Shown here piece by piece: positions 58,789 through 64,000 of a stretch of 64,000 bases of DNA (position 1 is its first letter; the number at the start of each line of letters is the position of its first letter). Source of the DNA: Desmodesmus armatus (Eukaryota > Chlorophyta > Chlorophyceae > Sphaeropleales > Scenedesmaceae). The notes beneath the pieces were generated by a model. The model was not told the DNA's origin and did no database searches. It worked only from the letters and a program-made list of their open reading frames with translations. The stretch lies in assembly GCA_007449985.2 (NCBI GenBank), contig VIIQ02000008.1:248001-312000 (forward strand), in the 5' to 3' direction. The position numbers and the translations under genes were made by a program.

Positions 58789-61700
58789 TCAGAGCTTGCC
58801 TTGCTGCTTCAGACCATCCCTGAAAGCCTCAATTGTGAGGGCAATGGGGCCGGGGCGGGCGTTGTAACCCATGCAGCCGACCTGCAGGCAGCAGGACACA
58901 CACACACACATATCCTTGACTGTCCTGCTTCTTGACTGCCTTGCTGAGGTACAAGGGTGGTTGCAGATCATTCTCAACACACAAGTCACACTCTGCTCGG
59001 CTGTTATCATACCATCGCCTGAGGTGAGCGCTAAAATGTGACTTGCCAAGGCAAATCCTAACGAGACACAGGTGTTAGCTGTGGTAGCATCACAATAGTA
59101 GATACAGTAGCGTGCAGTCAGGATGCAGTTGGAATGTGTATGTCCACTCACCCTCCAGACCTTGCCCAGTGTTGGGCCCAGGCCCCCTGCAATCTCCAGG
59201 TTGTACTTATCCATTGCATTCTTCACCAGTGCAGCCCAGTCAACACCCTCAGGCACCTTGATGGTGTTGACAGTGATCAACCTGGGGACACAGCCAGGAC
59301 AGGCAGAACGGCAGGACAAGCGTGATTCAGATGTAGGGCAGAACAAGCAGAATAGGCATGAGGCTGCACAGCATGCCCAATCGGGGCAAGGAAGGTTCTT
59401 ACATTAGATCTCTTCACTATGTGTACTTTCTAAGTCCCGGAAGCCTTCCATGTCTGCCATTTGAAACAGCAGACCATGGTGCCAGCAAGCATCACTCAGT
59501 GATGTGAGCTGCAGCTGAGGCACAAGATCAAGCATCACTCAGTGATGTGAGCTGCAGCTGAGGCATAACATCAAGCATCACTCAGTGATGTGAGCTGCAG
59601 CTGAGGCACAAGATCAAGCATCACTCAGTGATGTGAGCTGCAGCTGAGGCACAAGATCAAGCATCACTCAGTGATGTGAGCTGCAGCTGAGGCATAACAT
59701 CAAGCATCACTCAGTGATGTGAGCTGCAGCTGAGGCACAAGATCAAGCATCACTCAGTGATGTGAGCTGCAGCTGAGGCATAACATCAAGCATCACTCAG
59801 TGATGTGAGCTGCAGCTGAGGCACAAGATCAAGCATCACTCAGTGATGTGAGCTGCAGCTGAGGCACAAGATCAAGCATCACTCAGTGATGTGAGCTGCA
59901 GCTGAGGCATAACATCAGGGGCTGATTGTCACTTTGTGTCGGTTCAGAGTTGCTTTTGCCCAATCAGCCTGTTGTTGGCTCCCCAAACGGGCGATGTTCT
60001 GTGTAACATCCCATTACTGATTGAATCAGCTACCCCACCTGTCCTGCTCCTTCTCTACAAAGGGCTTGAGCCCCAGGCTGCTGAGCCCCTCCCACAGCTG
60101 GTTGTGGGCGGCAAGGTGACGCGCCCACAGCGACTCTAGTCCCTCCTCAGACACGATCGCCAGCGCCTCACGCACTGCAGCCAGGAGAGTAACGTCATAA
60201 CGTCATAACGTCATTGATATTATACAAGGTCAAGTGGGCATGGGGCTGGAAAAAGTTTGTGCAAAGGGGGGTCAGGTGCACCAGAGACCGGCGTGAGATT
60301 GAGGTGTGGAGTGCTGCACCAGCAGATCACCCCACTGGCCGTGCTGGCATGCAGGCTGTGCTGCATCGGCACCCACTGGACATGCGTCCCGGCACACAGC
60401 AGCATGTGCGGTGTCGCAGCCGAGCACACCGATGGTGGGTATTGTCAGTAGGCAAGGTTCCGTCCCCTCTGAAAACCCCTTTCTTCCTCAAAACATTTCT
60501 TGAGCACTCTCCACTGTCTGCGCATCTACAAGGTGGGGGCCCTTAAATTGACGCACATGTTGAGGGTTTCCGCTGTGAGCTTGTAACTTAAACTACCCTC
60601 ATTGAGGGTGGAGAGGAATGACTACCCCAATACTTCTTTGACCACACTCACTTGCGTAGAATGTGCTGACAGGTCCTGTGTGGTGGTAGCTGCGCTTGCC
60701 ATACCAGCCCCTGACAGCAGCAGCACAGGCCAGGCACGGACACAGACAGACACCACAACAGCTGTGTCAGACATGCCTGCATTCAGCAGCACATAGTGTA
60801 CATCAGCTGCATAAGCTGCTGCAGCTGAGGCCTAGCCAATGTGTTACGGGCATTCTCAAAGTTACTCCTGGAGGCCGTTATGTGCACAGCCTAGTAATGG
60901 CCACTTGCACTATCCTGTGTCACCCAACCACACCCCCTAGTCCTGTAACACTACCTCACTTCACTGAATCAGCTCATCCACTCACTCATCCACTCACTCA
61001 CTCACTCACTCACTCACTCACTCACTCACTCACTGTCCCCCTCACTCACCAGTAGTCCCCAATGAGGTTCATGTCCAGGTTGAATGTGGCAGGCTTGGTC
61101 TTCCTGCTCTGCAGCTTCTCCATGGCACGCTCACTCATGAAGAAGGGAGCGGCACCTGCAGGGCGCACACAACAGACAATGGACACTGAGTGAGAAAACA
61201 TGATAATTATAGGCCAGCATGCGTGATGGTGTGTACGGCCCACATAGTAAGTGGGAACTTCATGGGGGAGTGATCAGTACATGGCATACAAGGCAGAACT
61301 GGCCTACTGCACTTTGCAGCTGCTCACACTAGACTTAGGCAATCACCACTGCATTTCCAAGTCAGTGGCTTACTAGACTACTGCAGTCGCCCTGTTCTGC
61401 CTCCTTGCCTTCCACCCATCACGCGCACACAGAGCAGGGAGTTGTTGAGTATACCCTGTCGTCGTGACATGCACTTGATGGAGGTAACTCATGTGCAAAC
61501 AGAAACCGCCCACCTTGCGCTGGCCACCCCCCCCGCCTCTCCTCCCCCCCCCCCTTCTCACCCCCCCCCCCCCTTCCCCCCCCCCCTCTCTCCCCCCCCC
61601 TCCTTCCCCCCCCCCCCCCCCCCCCTTCTCCCCCCCCCCCTCTCCCCCCCTGCGCGGGTCTCACCAGGTGGCCCCGAGAGGCACTTTTGCGATCCGCTGT

Positions 61701-62444
61701 AGATGCAGTCGATGCCCCAGCTGTCGGCATAGAGTGGCACGCCGCCCAGTGAGCACACAGTGTCAACCAGCAGCAGAGTGCCGGTGCGCTTGCACACCTC
61801 ACCCAGGCCAGCAAGGCTCTGGTGGGTCCCGGTGCTGGACTCACCCTGGGCACAGCAGCACACAGCACACAGCACACAGCACACAGCACACAGGCAGGTT
61901 GGTATGGCGGCCCTTTCAGATTTGAAAGAGTGTCAAATGCTGGAATTGACCTGGCAGGGCTCTGCCAAGGCTTGGGACTGAACTACAGCTCTGCAACAGC
62001 AGCAGCATGCATAGTGCAAAGGGTTTTGAGTGTGGAGCTGTTGCTCTGATCTGCAAAGAAGAAGAGCAGCTTGCATCGACGCTAGTGCTCCCCTGACACA
62101 GCAACCGCACTGCTGGCTTGCGCTCATGCGGCCCTGAGTCAGCTGCGTGTGGCGTGTGAACACCAACTTGTGTGTCTCACAGTACCACAAACATGGTGCC
62201 CTGCCACCCCCTTTGCTTGAGGTTTGGTACGAAGGAGAGTGAACCCTGAACCTAAAACCCTGAACCTTAAAAATCGTAAACCCCAAAACCCTAAATCTGA
62301 ACCCCGACACCCTAAACCCCCTCACCTGGCACAGGAACATGACTGCTGGCTTGTGCTCCTCCAGTGCCTTCGTCAGCTCCTCCTGGCTGAAGGTCTGACC
62401 CGCTGGACACTTCAGCTCAATCACATCGCCTGCACACAAAACAC

Positions 62445-62484
<40 letters not shown>

Positions 62485-63034
62485 GCAGTCGGCAAAGGGC
62501 GAGATGTGTCAGGGCAAGGGCGTCCAGGCCACGAGTATGCCTTGCTGAAATTACAGGCACCCTTGCTGTCTACAGCAGCTGCTGTGGCAACAAAGTGAGA
62601 ATGTGACAGCTGCTGATGAATTCCAGCTTAGAGGGCCTGGCCACCACAACTGAGAGCACATCGGCCTTCGAAGCATTCTCACACTTCCTGTGTACGTTGC
62701 TGCCGGTCATGTGCTGCCTGTGTGTTGCTGGAACCACCCGCCAACCACCCAGGATGCACCCACTCGCTTACCCACCCTCCAGGTCACTTTCCCACCCGCC
62801 CACAACCACAATACACCGTAGCATGCTGACAGAACTGCAAGTTGCACGCACTGCTGCGTACCTATCCTATCCACCCACCTGCCGGTCCCCTCCCATCCAC
62901 CCACCCAGCGCCCCCCCCCCCCTCACCTCCGTAGCGTGCTGACAGATCTGCCACACGCTCGCCCCAGATGCCTGCATTGCCCACAATGATCTTCTCCCCT
63001 GGCTCTAGCAGGTTGGCAATGGCAGCCTCCATGC
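58789..63034 (-). CDS. AGXT: Alanine:glyoxylate aminotransferase (AGXT type), 5' exons missing from window
   Basis: PLP enzyme converting glyoxylate and alanine (or serine) to glycine and pyruvate in photorespiratory or glyoxylate metabolism, in peroxisome or mitochondrion. Eight exons join in frame: 63034-62927, 62429-62326, 61845-61665, 61155-61050, 60710-60652, 60174-60039, 59281-59152, 58881-58789 (about 305 residues). Motifs follow class V aminotransferases: [42 protein letters not shown], the PLP lysine in [53 protein letters not shown]. The C-terminus GKL is a weak relative of PTS1 (human AGXT ends KKL). About 80 N-terminal residues are absent: the first visible exon starts in phase 1 and its upstream intron meets a retrotransposon at about 63156, so the 5' exons either lie beyond 64000 or are lost. 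Confidence 0.93.
59488..59917. repeat. 43-bp minisatellite, ten copies in ABAAB-ABAAB order
   Basis: Ten tandem 43-bp units lie in the intron between AGXT exons 60174-60039 and 59281-59152. Units differ in one block, CACAAGATCA (A) or CATAACATCA (B); the order read off is A B A A B A B A A B, i.e. a 215-bp higher-order unit twice. Each unit contains two palindromes, CATCACTCAGTGATG (one-base centre) and AGCTGCAGCT. Confidence 0.97.
60979..61034. repeat. (CTCA)n microsatellite just downstream of an AGXT donor
   Basis: A run of CTCA/TCAC units. On the transcribed minus strand it reads (GTGA)n and starts 16 bases after the GTGAGT donor of exon 61155-61050, giving a row of donor-like GTGAGT words. 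Confidence 0.95.
61526..61652. repeat. C-rich tract (G-rich in the transcript) in an AGXT intron
   Basis: About 125 bases of C runs broken by T and TT. In the minus-strand transcript this is a G-run/GA tract starting about 15 bases after the donor of exon 61845-61665, with many runs of three or more G, able in principle to form G-quadruplexes. Run lengths may be assembly-limited. Confidence 0.9.
62240..62320. repeat. Degenerate telomere-like CCCTAAA/CCCTGAA repeats
   Basis: Successive words AACCCTGAACC, AAAACCCTGAAC, AAAACCCTAAAT and ACCCTAAACCCC resemble plant and algal telomere repeats (TTTAGGG/TTTTAGGG) on the complementary strand. They lie in an AGXT intron, next to the donor of exon 62429-62326. 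Confidence 0.6.
62445..62482. repeat. (CAG)n trinucleotide run in an AGXT intron
   Basis: Twelve or so uninterrupted GCA/CAG units just upstream (minus-strand sense) of exon 62429-62326. On the transcript it is (CTG)n and forms the pyrimidine-rich part before the acceptor. Confidence 0.95.
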
Positions 63035-63155
63035 CTACACACGTGCAGCACAGCACAGCACAGCACAGCATGGGATGCAGCACAGCACACGACAGCTTTG
63101 TCAGCAGCAGTGGCCGTTCCTGTGGCTTTCTTTCTTGGAGTATCAGGTGGCATAA

Positions 63156-64000
63156 GTTGGCTCAAGGCTCAAGTTGCCGGGGGCAGGGCCAGTGCTGAGT
63201 GGACTTAAGGTGCCTGACGTGATGTATGCTGACGACGTGGGGTTGCTCAGCTTCGAGGCCTGCGAGATACAGCAGATCGTGGATGTGCTTGATGTCTTCT
63301 GCACATTGTTTGATATGGAGGTGAACCTTGCGCCGCACAAGACTTGTGTCGTGTGTTTCCGCCCGCAACACTTGAGGGTGCCTGCAGGGTTTCGCCTTGT
63401 GTTTCGGGGCCGTGAAATTGCGCTGCAATCAGAGTACGTGTATCTGGGCGTGCGTGTGCATGCCACTCGGGGGCTTCTGGGGGCGTCGGACGCGCTGGCA
63501 GTTTCCGGCAGCAAAGCCATGCATGCCATGCTGACGCGCTGTCGTCGGGCTTGCCTCACCCAGTTTGACATCAAGTGCAGAATGTTTGATATTTTGGTCG
63601 AGCCTGTGTTGTCATATGCGTCGCATATCTGGGGCCCGGCAATGTTTGTGAAGCGCCTGCACTCCGCACCGTACGACACACAAGCCGAGAGTGTGCACAC
63701 CTCGTTCCTGAGGATCATGACAGGATCCATCAAAGGGGTTGCCAAGGATGTATTATACCGGGACCTGCACCGCATTCCCGTCATGTACCACTGGGTAGTC
63801 CTGGCTGCGCGGTGGTGGACCAAGCTGTCGGATTCGCGTGATGAGGAGCCCAGGTCACTGGCCAGTTGTGTGTGGCGCGAGGACGTTATGTTGGCCTTGG
63901 ATGGCTGTCAGCGTTGCTGGTCGTATGGTGTGTTGCACACTATGTCTGGCTTGCAGCTCCTTGATAGTAGCTGGCGGCAGCAGCCTTTGGAGTGGGTGTT
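63156..64000 (+). mobile_element. Non-LTR retrotransposon (LINE) fragment, reverse transcriptase C-terminal part
   Basis: The plus-strand frame is open from 63156 to the window end without a stop. It encodes LKVPDVMYADDVGLLSF, the YADD active site of reverse transcriptase, followed by TLFDMEVNLAPHKTCVVCF, YVYLGVRVHA, FDILVEPVLSYASHIWGPAM and FLRIMTGSIKGVAKDVLYRDL, which are the thumb and connector blocks of algal LINE-type elements. The sequence before YADD that would carry the first catalytic Asp is missing, so the copy is 5'-truncated at about 63156, as is usual after target-primed insertion. It is antisense to the AGXT-type gene and lies in its upstream intron or promoter. The element's end, any endonuclease and target duplication are outside the window. 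Confidence 0.9.

Overview
This is nuclear DNA of a green alga (Chlorophyta; core chlorophyte such as Sphaeropleales/Chlamydomonadales is the best guess). Evidence seen in the sequence: genes are cut into many short exons (often 40-250 nt) by 100-500 nt introns with strong GTGAGT/GTAAGT-type donors and TGCAG acceptors; GC is moderately high; proteins carry long Ala/Gln/Ser runs encoded by CAG/GCT/GCA repeats; the chlorophyte poly(A) signal TGTAA follows several stop codons; and the (CAG)n, GTGA, CAGG and CTGTG microsatellites are dense. The species assignment is inference. Gene models were built by hand by joining open reading frames at splice sites with consistent intron phase; almost all close exactly in frame.

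Layout. 1-12431 (minus): a giant chromatin-remodeller subunit with WAC, HARE-HTH-like, DDT and WHIM regions, about 25 exons, 3' end beyond the left edge. 14252-15254 (minus): two-HMG-box protein with a mitochondrial-type leader. 16157-20409 (minus): complete E2 subunit of mitochondrial pyruvate dehydrogenase. 21444-24805 (plus): SIRT6-type deacylase, divergent from E2. 25239-30416 (plus): CELF/Bruno-like RNA-binding protein with four RRMs. 33384-38380 (plus): type I membrane protein with a propeller-like lumenal part. 39493-42363 (minus): GNAT acetyltransferase. 42594-44372 (plus): MMADHC-like vitamin B12 trafficking protein, divergent from the GNAT gene with only 230 bp between the start codons. 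46374-47708 (minus): small secreted Cys-rich protein. 50037-51866 (minus): short mitochondrial-leader protein of unknown function. 52531-52935 and 54638-56635 (plus): two unrecognised genes. 58789-63034 (minus): alanine:glyoxylate aminotransferase, whose 5' part is separated from the visible exons by a 5'-truncated non-LTR retrotransposon (63156-64000, plus).

The genes are ordinary eukaryotic housekeeping genes rather than an operon, but there are metabolic links: acetyl-CoA production (E2), protein deacylation (SIRT6) and acetyl transfer (GNAT), B12 handling (MMADHC) and photorespiratory/glyoxylate transamination. No bacterial-type system, CRISPR array or virus was seen. The most unusual signals are intronic: degenerate partial copies of neighbouring exon 5' ends, two strong hairpins, a 43-bp minisatellite with a higher-order ABAAB-ABAAB pattern, simple repeats built exactly onto splice sites, and an apparent one-base frameshift in the last exon of the B12 gene.
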